Shown one piece after another: positions 39,462 through 48,973 of a stretch of 64,000 nt of DNA. The stretch comes from an uncultured Dokdonia sp. GTDB lineage: Bacteria > Bacteroidota > Bacteroidia > Flavobacteriales > Flavobacteriaceae. Location of the stretch: NCBI RefSeq assembly GCF_947496725.1, contig NZ_CANMDS010000004.1:124001-188000 (forward strand), written 5' to 3'. Under the pieces are notes generated by a model. That model was not told the origin of the DNA. It saw nothing but the letters and a program-made list of their open reading frames with translations, and did no database searches. The position numbers and the translations under genes were made by a program. Numbering within the stretch: the first letter of the stretch is position 1; every line of letters starts with the position of its first letter.

Positions 39462-40250
39462 TTATTTAAGACTAACGGGTATTTCACACACCGGTATCGG
39501 GTTCATTTTATGAAGATTTGCCGTATTTAATTTTTTGTATAAGGTGTACACTCTATGTTGCTCATCTGTCCAGTTGTCAGATTTTTCGCCATTTTCATCT
39601 TGTTCCATTGCCCATTCTAGTTGGTCATAAGATGCGCCTATCTGGTCTTCATCTGTACGGTCATCTCCCCATAGTCCATCTGTAGGAGCGGCTTTTTGTA
39701 TACTCTCTGGCACACCTACTTGTGCAGCACACGCATACACTTCAGATTTCATTAAATCTGCAATAGGGCTCAAGTCTACACCTCCATCACCATACTTAGT
39801 ATAAAAACCTACGCCAAAGTCTTCTACTTTGTTACCTGTGCCAGCTACAAGGTATTTGTGTAACCCTGCAAAGTAATACAAAGTACTCATACGCAATCTA
39901 GCTCTCGTATTTGCTAGGCTTAGATTAAGCTGCTCGCTCATCTCTACCTCAGGCACAGCCTTTTTCATTTGCTCAAAGGTGTCAGTAAGGTTAACCTCCA
40001 CGTCTGTGACGTTTGCAAATCGTTCCTTAAGTTGTTTAATGTGTTCTTTTGCACGTGTTACTTGACGCTCATCTTGATGTATAGGCATCTCTACACAAAG
40101 TACTCTTAGTCCGGTTTTTGCACATAATGTTGAGGTAAGTGCACTATCTATACCACCACTTATACCTACCACAAAGCCGTTCATTCTCGCATTAGTTGCA
40201 TATTCTTTTAACCAGTTTACGATGTGATCTACTACTTTTTCGGTTTGCAT
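39462..40250 (-). CDS. nadE: NAD synthetase
   Basis: NadE makes NAD from deamido-NAD and ATP. The 262-residue enzyme has the PP-loop GISGGIDSALTS and the GTGNKVEDFGVGFYTKYGDGGVD region, and lacks the glutaminase domain, so it uses ammonia. It is divergent from gldB, an arrangement also seen around gldB-gldC in other flavobacteria (from memory). Confidence 0.97.
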   Translation of the reverse strand: MQTEKVVDHIVNWLKEYATNARMNGFVVGISGGIDSALTSTLCAKTGLRVLCVEMPIHQDERQVTRAKEHIKQLKERFANVTDVEVNLTDTFEQMKKAVPEVEMSEQLNLSLANTRARLRMSTLYYFAGLHKYLVAGTGNKVEDFGVGFYTKYGDGGVDLSPIADLMKSEVYACAAQVGVPESIQKAAPTDGLWGDDRTDEDQIGASYDQLEWAMEQDENGEKSDNWTDEQHRVYTLYKKLNTANLHKMNPIPVCEIPVSLK

Positions 40251-40286
40251 TTGTGATTATTTTAGAGTGTATAAAATTGGTACTTT

Positions 40287-40294
40287 TACCTTTG
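40287..40294 (+). promoter_or_regulatory. Probable -7 element of the gldB promoter
   Basis: TACCTTTG fits TAnnTTTG and lies 64 bp before the preferred gldB ATG, in the divergent region with nadE. The upstream TTG element is not clear. Confidence 0.45.
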
Positions 40295-40357
40295 TAAACG
40301 CTATACAATACAACTTTTTGTATTACCTGCGTTATGAATTATAAAGATACAAACTCT

Positions 40358-41311
40358 ATGAATAAAATGCTTGTGCTTTTAGTAATGCTAGGTCTAGTGA
40401 CCGGCTGCGCTGAAATTTCAAAAGAAGAGGCCGCTATAGATGCTATTGAGTTAGATATGGAGGTGCGACGCTTTGACCAGTTGTTTGCAAAGTCTACAAT
40501 AAATGAGCTAGATAATTTAAAAGGGGAGTTTCCTTATTTGTTTTCAAAAAAGTATCCAGATGAGTACTGGGCGCAGCGCTTTAAAGATACCATCCAGATT
40601 GAAATTAATGAAGAGCTGGCAAAGGTATATCCAGATTTTAGTCAAGAAGAGGAGCAGTTAGAAAATCTATTTCGTTATATAGTTTATTACTTTCCAGAGA
40701 CTACTGTGCCTAAGGTAGTAACGCTAGCTTCTGAGGTTGATTATAGAAATAAAGTTGTTCTGGCAGATAGTCTTTTACTTATAGGTCTAGACACTTACCT
40801 AGGGACAGACCACCATTTTTATATAGGTATTCCTAAATTTCAAAGTAAAAACTTCAGGAAAGAGCAAATAGCGGTAGATGTTGCCGCAGCATTTGCAAAT
40901 CAAAAAGTAAGTAAGCCTCGCACCCAAGATTTTCTTTCAGAAATGATTTATGAGGGTAAGAAACTGTATTTAATGAAAACCTTATTAGGAGAAACCCCGC
41001 TCCAAGAGGTGTTTGGATATACAGAAAGTGAGCTCACTTTTGCACAAGAAAACCAGGTGAATATCTGGGAGTTCTTTATTAAAAACGAACTGCTATATGA
41101 CACAGATAAAAAATTGCTTAGTCGTTTTATAGATCCCGCTCCTTTCTCAAAGTTTTATCTATCCTTTGATAATGAAACGCCTGGGCGTATAGGGAGATTT
41201 ATAGGTTATGAGATTGTTGCATCATATATGTCTAAAAATGATATATCGCTTAAAGCGCTATTGAATCAAGATGCAACTACTATCTTTGCAAACGCAAAAT
41301 ATAAACCCTAA
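40358..41311 (+). CDS. gldB: Gliding motility lipoprotein GldB
   Basis: GldB is a lipoprotein required for gliding and for adhesin secretion in Flavobacterium johnsoniae. The ATG at 40358 gives MNKMLVLLVMLGLVTGC, a good lipoprotein signal; an in-frame ATG at 40334 would add eight polar residues. The body matches the family (FPYLFSKKYPDEYW, YYFPETTVPKVVT, GRIGRFIGYEIVASYM). gldC follows after 3 bp. Its presence suggests, but does not prove, gliding or a related type IX secretion trait. Confidence 0.93.
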   Translation: MNKMLVLLVMLGLVTGCAEISKEEAAIDAIELDMEVRRFDQLFAKSTINELDNLKGEFPYLFSKKYPDEYWAQRFKDTIQIEINEELAKVYPDFSQEEEQLENLFRYIVYYFPETTVPKVVTLASEVDYRNKVVLADSLLLIGLDTYLGTDHHFYIGIPKFQSKNFRKEQIAVDVAAAFANQKVSKPRTQDFLSEMIYEGKKLYLMKTLLGETPLQEVFGYTESELTFAQENQVNIWEFFIKNELLYDTDKKLLSRFIDPAPFSKFYLSFDNETPGRIGRFIGYEIVASYMSKNDISLKALLNQDATTIFANAKYKP

Positions 41312-41314
41312 GTA

Positions 41315-41653
41315 ATGGCAAAAAACATAAAATCTGATATAAAAATTTCTATTGAGCTTGATGAAAATCGTGTGCCAGAAAAAATGGCGTGGACAGCTCG
41401 TGATGGAGGAGTGGCAAATGAGGAGGCAAAAGCGATGCTACTCTCTCTGTGGGATCCTAACCAGAAAGAAACTGTACGTATAGATTTATGGACCAAGGAT
41501 ATGCCAGTAGATGAGATGCAGCAGTTTTTTCATCAAGTGCTTGTCGGGATGACAGACTCTTTTAAACGTGCTACAAATGATGAGAAAATGGCAGATACGA
41601 TGAAAGACTTTACAGATTACTTTGCAGAGCACCTTAACTTAAAGGAGAAGTAA
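41315..41653 (+). CDS. gldC: Gliding motility protein GldC
   Basis: The 112-residue cytosolic protein matches GldC (DIKISIELDENRVPEKMAW, LWDPNQKETVRIDLWTKDMPVDEM). GldC improves gliding and stabilises GldB in F. johnsoniae. It is 3 bp after gldB and 2 bp before the next gene, so all three probably form one transcript. Confidence 0.95.
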   Translation: MAKNIKSDIKISIELDENRVPEKMAWTARDGGVANEEAKAMLLSLWDPNQKETVRIDLWTKDMPVDEMQQFFHQVLVGMTDSFKRATNDEKMADTMKDFTDYFAEHLNLKEK

Positions 41654-41655
41654 AA

Positions 41656-42030
41656 ATGATGGGTTTGCTATTTGTGTATAATGCAAACTCTGGCACCTTA
41701 AATGGTCTTTTAGATACGGCTCATAAGCTGGTGAGTCCAGAAACTTACCAGTGTGAGCTTTGTGATCTTACCCACGGAGCTTTTACAGAAAAAAAAGAGT
41801 GGTTACGCTTTCGCGAAAGCGTAAAAACCCCAATGCAGTTTTTGCATAAAGATGAGTTCTTAAAGCGTTACAAGTCTAAGTGGTTACCGCAATATGATTT
41901 TCCTGTGGTGCTAGCTGCTACAGATAGCGGTCTGGAGGTAGCTATCTCAAAAGAGCGACTTACTGAGTTGAAAACGCCCGAAGCTTTAATAGAAGAAGTG
42001 CAAGAAGTGTTGCGTCTTTTTAATTTTTAA
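41656..42030 (+). CDS. Conserved protein of unknown function downstream of gldC
   Basis: The 124-residue protein has no family I can name. It begins GLLFVYNANSGTLNG, has a CELCDLTHGAF motif near residue 35 (CxxC type, possible metal or thiol site), and a palindromic repeat encodes RFRES at residues 51-55. It is tightly linked to gldC (2 bp), and overlaps engB tail to tail by 11 bp. The start could be either of two adjacent ATGs. No role can be assigned. Confidence 0.8.
   Translation: MMGLLFVYNANSGTLNGLLDTAHKLVSPETYQCELCDLTHGAFTEKKEWLRFRESVKTPMQFLHKDEFLKRYKSKWLPQYDFPVVLAATDSGLEVAISKERLTELKTPEALIEEVQEVLRLFNF
41806..41821. repeat. Palindromic repeat inside the gene after gldC
   Basis: A perfect 16-bp copy read as RFRES within WLRFRESVK. 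Symmetry continues for two further bases each side (TA/TA: 41804-41823 in TTACG...CGTAA). Confidence 0.96.
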
Positions 42031-42625
42031 GATTACTGTTAATCTCCTCTATATAGTTTAAGATATCGTCCTGACCTCTACCGTTAGTTGAACTGCTTAC
42101 AAAGTAGTTAGGAAACTCCCACCATACACCCTCAAGCATAATACGTTTATATTCTTCTATATTGCGCTCTAGTACTTGTGGTCGCAGCTTATCTGCCTTA
42201 GTAAATATGATTGAAAAAGGGATTTCCTTCTCACCCATATACTCCATAAACTCCATATCTATTTTTTGAGGCTCGTGGCGGCAATCTACCAGCACAAATG
42301 CAGAGATCATTTGCTCGCGTTGCTCAAAATAGTCTGTAATAAATTTTTGAAAATACTTTTTATCCTTTTTTGATACGCGAGCATAACCATAACCAGGTAA
42401 ATCTACTAGGTGCCAGTTTTCGTTTATTAAAAAGTGATTAATAAGCTGGGTTTTACCAGGTCTTCCAGAAGTTTTGGCAAGACTCTTACGGTTAGTAAGC
42501 ATATTTATAAGTGAAGACTTACCTACATTAGAGCGGCCTATAAAGGCATATTCTGGTATGCGCGTGTTAGGGCATTTTGATACCTCAGAATTACTTACTA
42601 CAAATGTGGCAGACTTTATTTTCAT
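42020..42625 (-). CDS. engB: Ribosome biogenesis GTPase EngB (YsxC/YihA)
   Basis: EngB is an essential GTPase for 50S assembly in many bacteria. The 201-residue protein has G1 GRSNVGKSSLIN, switch region GKTQLINHF, G3 DLPGYG, G4 TKAD and the C-terminal SSSTNGRG. The gene is convergent with the unknown gene at 41656. Confidence 0.96.
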   Translation of the reverse strand: MKIKSATFVVSNSEVSKCPNTRIPEYAFIGRSNVGKSSLINMLTNRKSLAKTSGRPGKTQLINHFLINENWHLVDLPGYGYARVSKKDKKYFQKFITDYFEQREQMISAFVLVDCRHEPQKIDMEFMEYMGEKEIPFSIIFTKADKLRPQVLERNIEEYKRIMLEGVWWEFPNYFVSSSTNGRGQDDILNYIEEINSNLKN

Positions 42626-42757
42626 AATGCAAAAGTAACAATGTAATCCCTCATTAAAGAATTACAATACAATAAAGTGCAAAGCGATTACCGTGTAGAG
42701 ATAATTGCAAATAGCTGAGAGTATAAATTTAAACTGTTTAGGCTGTAGGGTAGGTTA

Positions 42758-43522
42758 TTAAAAGCCTCTTTCTTTGAGCCACTTAAGTAGTATGTCGTTA
42801 AACTCGTTAGGCTTTTCCATCATTGCTGCGTGACCACACTCATCTATCCAAAAAAGATCTGAGTCTGGAAGGAGTTTATTAAAATCCTCTGCAACTTCTG
42901 GTGGTGTTACACCATCTTGCTTTCCCCAGATAATACACGTAGGAGTGTTCATTTCTGGTAAGTCTTGTGCCATATTGTGACGTATAGCACTTTTTGCAAT
43001 CGCAAGTGTTTTAAGTAATTTGTTACGATCATTTACAGTGTCATAAACTTCATCTACAATCTCTTTTGTAGCACACTCTGGGTTATAAAAAACACCCTGA
43101 GCCTTCTGTTTAATGTACTCATAATCACCACGCTTAGGGTAGCTTTCTCCCATTGCGCTTTCATAAAGTCCAGAGCTTCCAGTAATTACCAGCGCTTTTA
43201 CTGTATCTGGAGCCATCTTTGTATGATAAAGACCCACGTGACCACCCATAGAGTTACCTAAGAGAATTACTTCTTTATACCCTTTCATCTTTATAAAATC
43301 ATTAAGGTATGAAGCAAAAGACTTTACGCCCGTTTTAAGAAGCGGCATTGTATATACAGGTAATTCTGGTATTACCACTTTATACCCATTTTCTGAAAAA
43401 TGAGAAGTCACCGCATCAAAGTTGCTCAAGCCGCCCATTAATCCGTGTAAGATAATAATCGGTGTGCCTTCGCCTTTCTCTAAATAGGTAAAATCTCCTT
43501 CAGTAATTAAGTCGTGTGTCAT
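42758..43522 (-). CDS. Alpha/beta-hydrolase
   Basis: The 254-residue protein has the alpha/beta-hydrolase fold: oxyanion motif ILHGLMGG, nucleophile elbow GNSMGGHVGL (Ser at about 92), acid in GKQDGVTPP and His in DECGHAAMMEKP. It is probably a cytosolic esterase or related hydrolase; the substrate is not known. It is divergent from the dcw cluster. Confidence 0.88.
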   Translation of the reverse strand: MTHDLITEGDFTYLEKGEGTPIIILHGLMGGLSNFDAVTSHFSENGYKVVIPELPVYTMPLLKTGVKSFASYLNDFIKMKGYKEVILLGNSMGGHVGLYHTKMAPDTVKALVITGSSGLYESAMGESYPKRGDYEYIKQKAQGVFYNPECATKEIVDEVYDTVNDRNKLLKTLAIAKSAIRHNMAQDLPEMNTPTCIIWGKQDGVTPPEVAEDFNKLLPDSDLFWIDECGHAAMMEKPNEFNDILLKWLKERGF

Positions 43523-43547
43523 AAATGTGGTTAGTCTTCAATCAAAG

Positions 43548-43555
43548 CAAATATA
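43548..43555 (-). promoter_or_regulatory. Probable -7 element for the alpha/beta-hydrolase gene
   Basis: On the minus strand TATATTTG, a full TAnnTTTG match, 26 bp before the start codon. No good TTG lies upstream. Confidence 0.45.
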
Positions 43556-43647
43556 GCTATTTCGGTTTTGATTAGTAACCATTTTTTGAGTTTGCTTTAT
43601 TGCTTTTATATGAGGTTATATCATATTCATTATGAGGGTTTTTGGTG

Positions 43648-43663
43648 CGCTTTCGCGAAAGCG
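43648..43663. repeat. Palindromic repeat between the hydrolase gene and mraZ
   Basis: A perfect 16-bp copy within the 315-bp divergent region, 80 bp from the first MraZ-type box and 125 bp from the hydrolase start. Confidence 0.96.
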
Positions 43664-43742
43664 GACTCTCATTATCTTAAGATTTTTTTATCTGTATGAA
43701 TTCATTTTAAAGTAATCAACCATTGTTAACAAGTGTAGGGCG

Positions 43743-43789
43743 GTGGTACAACTTATCAACAAAGTGGTAGAAAGTGGTAAAAAGTGGTA
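43743..43789 (+). promoter_or_regulatory. MraZ-type operator boxes
   Basis: GTGGTA occurs at 43743, 43764, 43774 and 43784; the last three have an exact 10-bp period. MraZ in E. coli and Mycoplasma binds direct repeats with GTGG or TGGG cores at 10-bp steps before its own gene. Position just before the mraZ promoter element supports autoregulation. Confidence 0.75.
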
Positions 43790-43799
43790 ATATTTGCGC

Positions 43800-43807
43800 T
43801 ATATTTG
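43800..43807 (+). promoter_or_regulatory. Probable -7 element of the dcw cluster promoter
   Basis: TATATTTG fits TAnnTTTG exactly, 30 bp before the mraZ GTG. The -33 position overlaps the last operator boxes instead of a TTG, which suits control by a bound protein. Confidence 0.5.
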
Positions 43808-43837
43808 AGTTAATAGATAAAAACTAACCCATTTCGA

Positions 43838-44308
43838 GTGCTTAATCTCATAGGAACATACGAATGTAAAATAGACGCCAAGGGCCGCCTTATGCTGCCT
43901 CAAGCGTTTAAAAAGCAGCTAGCACCTATCCTTCAGGATGGCTTTGTGCTTAAGCGTGCTGTGTTTCAAAAGTGTCTTGAGTTGTACCCTATTGCAGAGT
44001 GGAATGTGCTGAGTGCAAAGGTGAATAAGCTTAATCGTTTTAATAAAAAGAACGATGAGTTTATACGTCGTTTTAATGCAGGTGTAAAGCCTGTCGAGGT
44101 AGATGGTACTGGGAGAATTCTTGTGTCTAAGGATTTGGGAAGTTTTGCAAAGCTTGAGAAGTCTATCGTGGTAAATGCCGCGTTTAATATTCTTGAGATT
44201 TGGGATAAAGATTTATATGAAAAAGCCATTGACGAGGCGGCAGTAGACTTTGCAGATCTAGCCGAGGAGGTAATGGGAGATAGCGATATACCAGATGGAT
44301 TATCATAA
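43838..44308 (+). CDS. mraZ: Transcriptional regulator MraZ
   Basis: MraZ is a DNA-binding repressor of its own division/cell wall operon in E. coli. The 156-residue protein starts at a GTG (MLNLIGTYECKIDAKGRLMLP) and has two SpoVT/AbrB-like halves, the second around GTGRILVSKDL. It overlaps rsmH by 14 bp. Confidence 0.95.
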   Translation: MLNLIGTYECKIDAKGRLMLPQAFKKQLAPILQDGFVLKRAVFQKCLELYPIAEWNVLSAKVNKLNRFNKKNDEFIRRFNAGVKPVEVDGTGRILVSKDLGSFAKLEKSIVVNAAFNILEIWDKDLYEKAIDEAAVDFADLAEEVMGDSDIPDGLS

Positions 44309-45191
44309 CCCAGTTTTATTAAATGAGACCGTAGATGGTCTTGACATAAAGCCAGATGGTGTTTATGTAGATGTCACATTTGGCGGTGGAGGTCACTCTA
44401 GGGAGATTTTGAGCAGGCTAGGTGAGAATGGTAAGTTATATGGTTTTGATCAAGATCCAGATGCAGCGCAAAATGTGCCAGATGATAGCAGATTTGTGCT
44501 TATACCAGAAAACTTTAGGTTCATAAAGCGCTTCTTGCGTTTTCACGGTCATAAAAAGGTAGATGGTATTCTGGGAGATTTTGGTGTGAGTTCACATCAG
44601 TTTGATGTTGCAGAACGAGGTTTTTCTACGCGTTTTGAAAGTGATCTTGATATGCGTATGAATCAGAAGGATGATCTCTCTGCTTATAACGTGGTAAATG
44701 ATTATGCAGAGGAGGACCTAAGGCAAGTGTTCTGGCAGTATGGTGAGTTGCGTAATGCGCCTAAGCTTGCTAGTGCAATTGTTGCGGCAAGAAGTAATGC
44801 GCCTATAAAAACAAGCGAGCAACTTAAAAAAGTACTTGCGGCCTTTTTACCAAAACATAGAGAGCATAAAATACTCGCACAGATTTATCAAGCAATACGC
44901 ATAGAGGTAAATCAAGAGATAGAGGTTCTTAAGGAGTTTTTGCTTCAGACAGAGCAGCTGCTTGAGCCGGGTGGGAGAATAAGTCTTATAAGTTATCACT
45001 CTCTTGAAGATAGACTGGTAAAGCGTTACATACGCAATGGTCTTTTTGAAGGAGAGCCAGAAAAAGATATGTACGGGAATTTTGACGTTCCGTTTAAAAA
45101 AGTAGGGCGATTAATTGTGCCTAGCAAAGAAGAAATAAAGAGTAATAATAGAGCTCGTAGTGCAAAGCTTAGAATAGCTGCAAAAGTGTAG
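44295..45191 (+). CDS. rsmH: 16S rRNA (cytosine1402-N4)-methyltransferase
   Basis: RsmH methylates C1402 in the ribosomal P site. The 298-residue protein begins MDYHNPVLLNETVDGL and has the SAM-binding VDVTFGGGGHSREIL, DFGVSSHQFD and SYHSLEDRLVK segments. It lies in its usual place second in the dcw cluster. Confidence 0.98.
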   Translation: MDYHNPVLLNETVDGLDIKPDGVYVDVTFGGGGHSREILSRLGENGKLYGFDQDPDAAQNVPDDSRFVLIPENFRFIKRFLRFHGHKKVDGILGDFGVSSHQFDVAERGFSTRFESDLDMRMNQKDDLSAYNVVNDYAEEDLRQVFWQYGELRNAPKLASAIVAARSNAPIKTSEQLKKVLAAFLPKHREHKILAQIYQAIRIEVNQEIEVLKEFLLQTEQLLEPGGRISLISYHSLEDRLVKRYIRNGLFEGEPEKDMYGNFDVPFKKVGRLIVPSKEEIKSNNRARSAKLRIAAKV

Positions 45192-45198
45192 TGCGTTT

Positions 45199-45519
45199 AT
45201 GGGTAAAGTAAATAACATACTCAAGGGTAAGTTTCTAGTAGACGAAGATGCTTTTAAAAACTGGAGAATGATCATTTTTCTCTCGGCACTGGCGCTCATT
45301 ATGATTGCTAGTTCGCATAGGGCAGATGAGAAGGTTCACGAGATAGCAGATCTTAAAGATGAGGTTGCAGAGTTGCGTAGTGAGTCTGTGGATTCTAGAG
45401 TAAATCTTTGGAAATTAAAAACAAGTAGTAGTGTCGCAAAGGCGCTTGAGGCAAGAGGAGTTAAGCCTTCAAATATTCCTCCAAAAAAAATTAAAGTAAA
45501 AACAGCAGAAAGAGATTAA
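45199..45519 (+). CDS. ftsL: Cell division protein FtsL-like
   Basis: The 106-residue protein has a short cytosolic N-terminus, one membrane helix (about 24-42) and a coiled coil (EIADLKDEVAELRSE), the normal FtsL shape. Identification rests on topology and position between rsmH and ftsI, because FtsL sequences diverge. In other bacteria FtsL, with FtsB and FtsQ, activates the septal FtsW-FtsI enzyme pair. Confidence 0.85.
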   Translation: MGKVNNILKGKFLVDEDAFKNWRMIIFLSALALIMIASSHRADEKVHEIADLKDEVAELRSESVDSRVNLWKLKTSSSVAKALEARGVKPSNIPPKKIKVKTAERD

Positions 45520-45521
45520 GA

Positions 45522-47513
45522 GTGGCTACATCAGAAAAAAACATATTAAACCGCCTTTATTTCGTCGCTGGATGTATGTTTCTTCTAGCGCTTATTATTG
45601 CATATAAACTTGTAGCGATACAGGTTTTTCAAGGTGCGGCATATCGAGAGCTTGCTGTTACTAGTACCGAGAAGATGGTTACCATACCAGCCACGCGTGG
45701 TAATCTTTATGCAGAGGATGGTAGTCTACTTGCTACGTCTCAAATTAAGTATGATATACGCTGGGATGCTATAGCACCGTCTAAGGATAACTTTAATGAA
45801 AATATAGTAGAACTTTCTAAGGGTCTTTCTGAAGTGCTCGGTAAGCCTCAATCATATTATGAGAATAGACTGCGCAAAGCACGTAGTACAAAAAATCGCT
45901 ACTTATTTATAGCTCGTAAACTAGGTTATGCAGATTATGTAAAAATCAAGTCGTTGCCATTGTTTAATAAAGGCCAGTTTAGAGGAGGGATCATTGTAGA
46001 AGAGCATACAGAGCGTGAGCATCCATTAGAGAAAATGGCAGAGCGCACAGTAGGATACGAGCGTCAAGATGATAGTGGGTATTATACTCGCGTAGGTCTA
46101 GAAGGAGCATATGGTTATTATCTAAGAGGTAAAGAAGGACGCCGTCTTAAGCAAAAGATTGCAAAAGGCGAGTGGAAACCTTTAGGGATAGGTAATGTAG
46201 TGGAGCCTCGCGATGGGTATGATGTAATATCTACCATAGATGTAAATATTCAAGATGTTGCACACAACGCCTTGCTTACGAGTCTCGAAAAATACCAGGC
46301 AGATCACGGTTGTGTGGTTGTTATGGAAACTAAGACTGGCGAGATTAAAGCAATCTCAAATTTAGGTCGTACTAAAGAAGGAAAATATTACGAGCGTCTC
46401 AATTATGCGGTAGGAGAGGCACACGAGCCTGGGTCTACTTTTAAGTTGATGTCTATGGTGGCTGCACTAGAAGACAAGGTGATTGACTCAAGTACAGTGT
46501 TTGATACAGAAAATGGACGAGTAAAATTTTATGACCGTACGGCTATAGATTCTAAGCGTGGTGGTTATGGTAAAATCACTGCGGCAAAAGCGTTTGAGTT
46601 GAGTAGTAATACCGCTTTCGCGAAAATGATAAACGATAACTATGCCTCAGATCCAGAAAAGTTTGTAAAACGACTTTTTAATATGGGTCTCAACGATCAG
46701 TTAGGTCTAGAGATAAAAGGAGAAGGAAAACCTAATTTTCCGTACCCAGGAGATAAAAACTGGTATGGAACTACCTTGCCTTGGATGGCCTTTGGTTATG
46801 GTGTAGAGCTTACTCCATTACAAACACTCACATTTTATAACGCCATTGCAAATGATGGTGAGATGGTAAAACCTCGTTTTATAAAAGAGGTAAAGGAGTG
46901 GGATCAAACTATAGAGACTTTTGATAAAGAGGTGATAAACTCACGCATCGCATCTCAAGAAACAATTAATGTTGTTAAGGAGATGATGAAGAAAACAGTA
47001 GAGCGTGGTACAGCAAGAAATATTTATAGCAAGGAATTCTCTATGGCTGGAAAGACGGGTACTTGTCAAACAGAATACTGGATAGAAGCGGGCAGGTACA
47101 TATCCTCTTTTGCAGGGTACTTTCCTGCAGATGAGCCTAAGTACTCGTGCATTGTGGTAGTTAATAAGCCTAAAAAATCTATAGGGTTTTATGGTAACGT
47201 CGTTGCAGCTCCAGTTTTTAAAGAAATTGCTCAAAAAATCTACTCAGACACTCCAGTGATAGATGAGATAGCATTACCGGCAGATAATGCTTCTAGCATT
47301 ACAAATGATTTTCAGAAGTATTATGCAAACGTAAATAAGAGCCATAAGACTATCCCAAATGTAAAAGGTATGCCAGGTATGGATGCTGTGGCATTGCTAG
47401 AAAACTTAGGGTTGAAAGTAAACTTTCGCGGAAGCGGAAAAGTAAAGAGCCAGTCTATTAAGGCTGGTGATAAAATAGAAAAGAATAAAACCATTACGCT
47501 ACAATTATCGTGA
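45522..47513 (+). CDS. ftsI: Septal transpeptidase FtsI (class B PBP) with PASTA domain
   Basis: The 663-residue protein starts at a GTG, has one N-terminal membrane helix (about 12-32), the PBP dimerisation domain (50-230) and a transpeptidase domain with active-site Ser in EPGSTFKL, the SSN motif (SSNTAF) and KTGT. A single PASTA domain fills the last 60 residues (IPNVKGMPGMDAVALLENLG). It cross-links septal peptidoglycan. A partial palindromic repeat overlaps the SSNTAFAK stretch (46613-46625). Its stop overlaps the murE start. Confidence 0.96.
   Translation: MATSEKNILNRLYFVAGCMFLLALIIAYKLVAIQVFQGAAYRELAVTSTEKMVTIPATRGNLYAEDGSLLATSQIKYDIRWDAIAPSKDNFNENIVELSKGLSEVLGKPQSYYENRLRKARSTKNRYLFIARKLGYADYVKIKSLPLFNKGQFRGGIIVEEHTEREHPLEKMAERTVGYERQDDSGYYTRVGLEGAYGYYLRGKEGRRLKQKIAKGEWKPLGIGNVVEPRDGYDVISTIDVNIQDVAHNALLTSLEKYQADHGCVVVMETKTGEIKAISNLGRTKEGKYYERLNYAVGEAHEPGSTFKLMSMVAALEDKVIDSSTVFDTENGRVKFYDRTAIDSKRGGYGKITAAKAFELSSNTAFAKMINDNYASDPEKFVKRLFNMGLNDQLGLEIKGEGKPNFPYPGDKNWYGTTLPWMAFGYGVELTPLQTLTFYNAIANDGEMVKPRFIKEVKEWDQTIETFDKEVINSRIASQETINVVKEMMKKTVERGTARNIYSKEFSMAGKTGTCQTEYWIEAGRYISSFAGYFPADEPKYSCIVVVNKPKKSIGFYGNVVAAPVFKEIAQKIYSDTPVIDEIALPADNASSITNDFQKYYANVNKSHKTIPNVKGMPGMDAVALLENLGLKVNFRGSGKVKSQSIKAGDKIEKNKTITLQLS
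46613..46625. repeat. Partial palindromic repeat inside ftsI
   Basis: CGCTTTCGCGAAA keeps the left arm and centre. It encodes AFAK immediately after the conserved SSN motif. Confidence 0.55.
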
Positions 47514-48973
47514 TTTTACTTAAAGACATATTATATAGAGTAACCCTGGAGTCTGTAGTGGGTAATACTGCTATTGCTATCACAGATGTGCATTTTGACT
47601 CGCGTAAAGCGTCTCTTAATGATGTGTTTGTGGCGATACGTGGTACCCAGAGTGACGGCCACGACTATATAGAAAAAGCGGTGGCGCAAGGAGCACTAGC
47701 TATTATTTGTGAGGAGATGCCGCAGCAAATTGTAAATGGTATCACTTACGTGAAAGTAGCAGACACCTCTAGTGCGCTCGCTACAATAGCAAGTAATTAC
47801 TACGGAAACCCATCTGCAAATCTGAAGCTTATCGGGATTACTGGTACTAATGGTAAGACTACTATCGCCAGCCTGTTATATCAACTTTTTAAGAAGGCTG
47901 GGTATAAGACTGGGTTGTTATCTACTGTGAAGATTATGGTAGATGCAACAGAGCATAAGGCAACGCATACTACACCAGATAGTCTTACTATTAATAAGTA
48001 TCTCGCAGAGATGAGTGCTGCCGGGGTTGAGTATTGTTTTATGGAGGTGAGCTCTCACGGTATTCACCAAAAGCGCACAGAAGGTTTACATTTTGAGGGG
48101 GGGATTTTTACAAATTTATCTCACGACCATCTGGACTACCACGAGACATTTGCAGAGTACAGAGATGTTAAGAAAAAGTTTTTTGACGAGTTGCCTAAAA
48201 CGGCTTTTGCGCTTGTAAATAACGATGATAAAAATGGACCTGTTATGGTTCAGAATACAAAAGCAAAAAAAGTAACCTACGCTTTAAAATCATATGCAGA
48301 TTATAGAGCGCAAATTCTAGAAAATCAATTATCGGGATTATTGCTCAAGGTGCAAGATCAAGAAGTTTGGGTAAAGCTTATTGGTTCTTTTAACGCATAT
48401 AACCTCTTAGCCATTTTTGCAACAGCAGAACTTTTGGGACTGGATCAAATGGAAGCATTACAGCTTTTAAGTGAGCTAGAGAGTGTATCTGGACGTTTTC
48501 AATATTTTATTTCTGAAGGTAATGTGACTGCAATAGTAGATTATGCGCATACACCAGATGCCCTTAAAAATGTGCTAGAAACCATAAATGACATTCGTAC
48601 TAAAAATGAAGAGCTTATTACGGTTGTAGGAGCTGGAGGTGATCGTGATACTACAAAGCGACCAAAAATGGGAAACATCGCTAGTGCACTTAGTACAAAG
48701 GCCATTATCACAAGTGATAATCCTAGGTCAGAAAACCCAGAGGCTATTATTGAGCAAATAGAAGCAGGGGTAGAGCCTATACATTATAAAAGAATTCTGT
48801 CTATTACAGATAGAAAACAAGCTATCAAAACTGCTTGCCAACTGGCAAATGCCGGGGACATAATATTAATAGCAGGTAAAGGTCACGAGACCTATCAAGA
48901 GATAAATGGAGAGCGTTTTGATTTTGATGATTATAAAATAGTACAAGAAACTCTTAAACAACTTAACAAGTAA
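47510..48973 (+). CDS. murE: UDP-MurNAc-tripeptide synthetase MurE
   Basis: MurE adds the third amino acid to the UDP-MurNAc peptide. The 487-residue ligase starts at a GTG overlapping ftsI by 4 bp, has [10 protein letters not shown] (P-loop), [12 protein letters not shown] and the DNPRSENP motif, where DNPR is associated with meso-diaminopimelate as substrate. It overlaps mraY by one base. Confidence 0.97.
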   Translation: MILLKDILYRVTLESVVGNTAIAITDVHFDSRKASLNDVFVAIRGTQSDGHDYIEKAVAQGALAIICEEMPQQIVNGITYVKVADTSSALATIASNYYGNPSANLKLIGITGTNGKTTIASLLYQLFKKAGYKTGLLSTVKIMVDATEHKATHTTPDSLTINKYLAEMSAAGVEYCFMEVSSHGIHQKRTEGLHFEGGIFTNLSHDHLDYHETFAEYRDVKKKFFDELPKTAFALVNNDDKNGPVMVQNTKAKKVTYALKSYADYRAQILENQLSGLLLKVQDQEVWVKLIGSFNAYNLLAIFATAELLGLDQMEALQLLSELESVSGRFQYFISEGNVTAIVDYAHTPDALKNVLETINDIRTKNEELITVVGAGGDRDTTKRPKMGNIASALSTKAIITSDNPRSENPEAIIEQIEAGVEPIHYKRILSITDRKQAIKTACQLANAGDIILIAGKGHETYQEINGERFDFDDYKIVQETLKQLNK

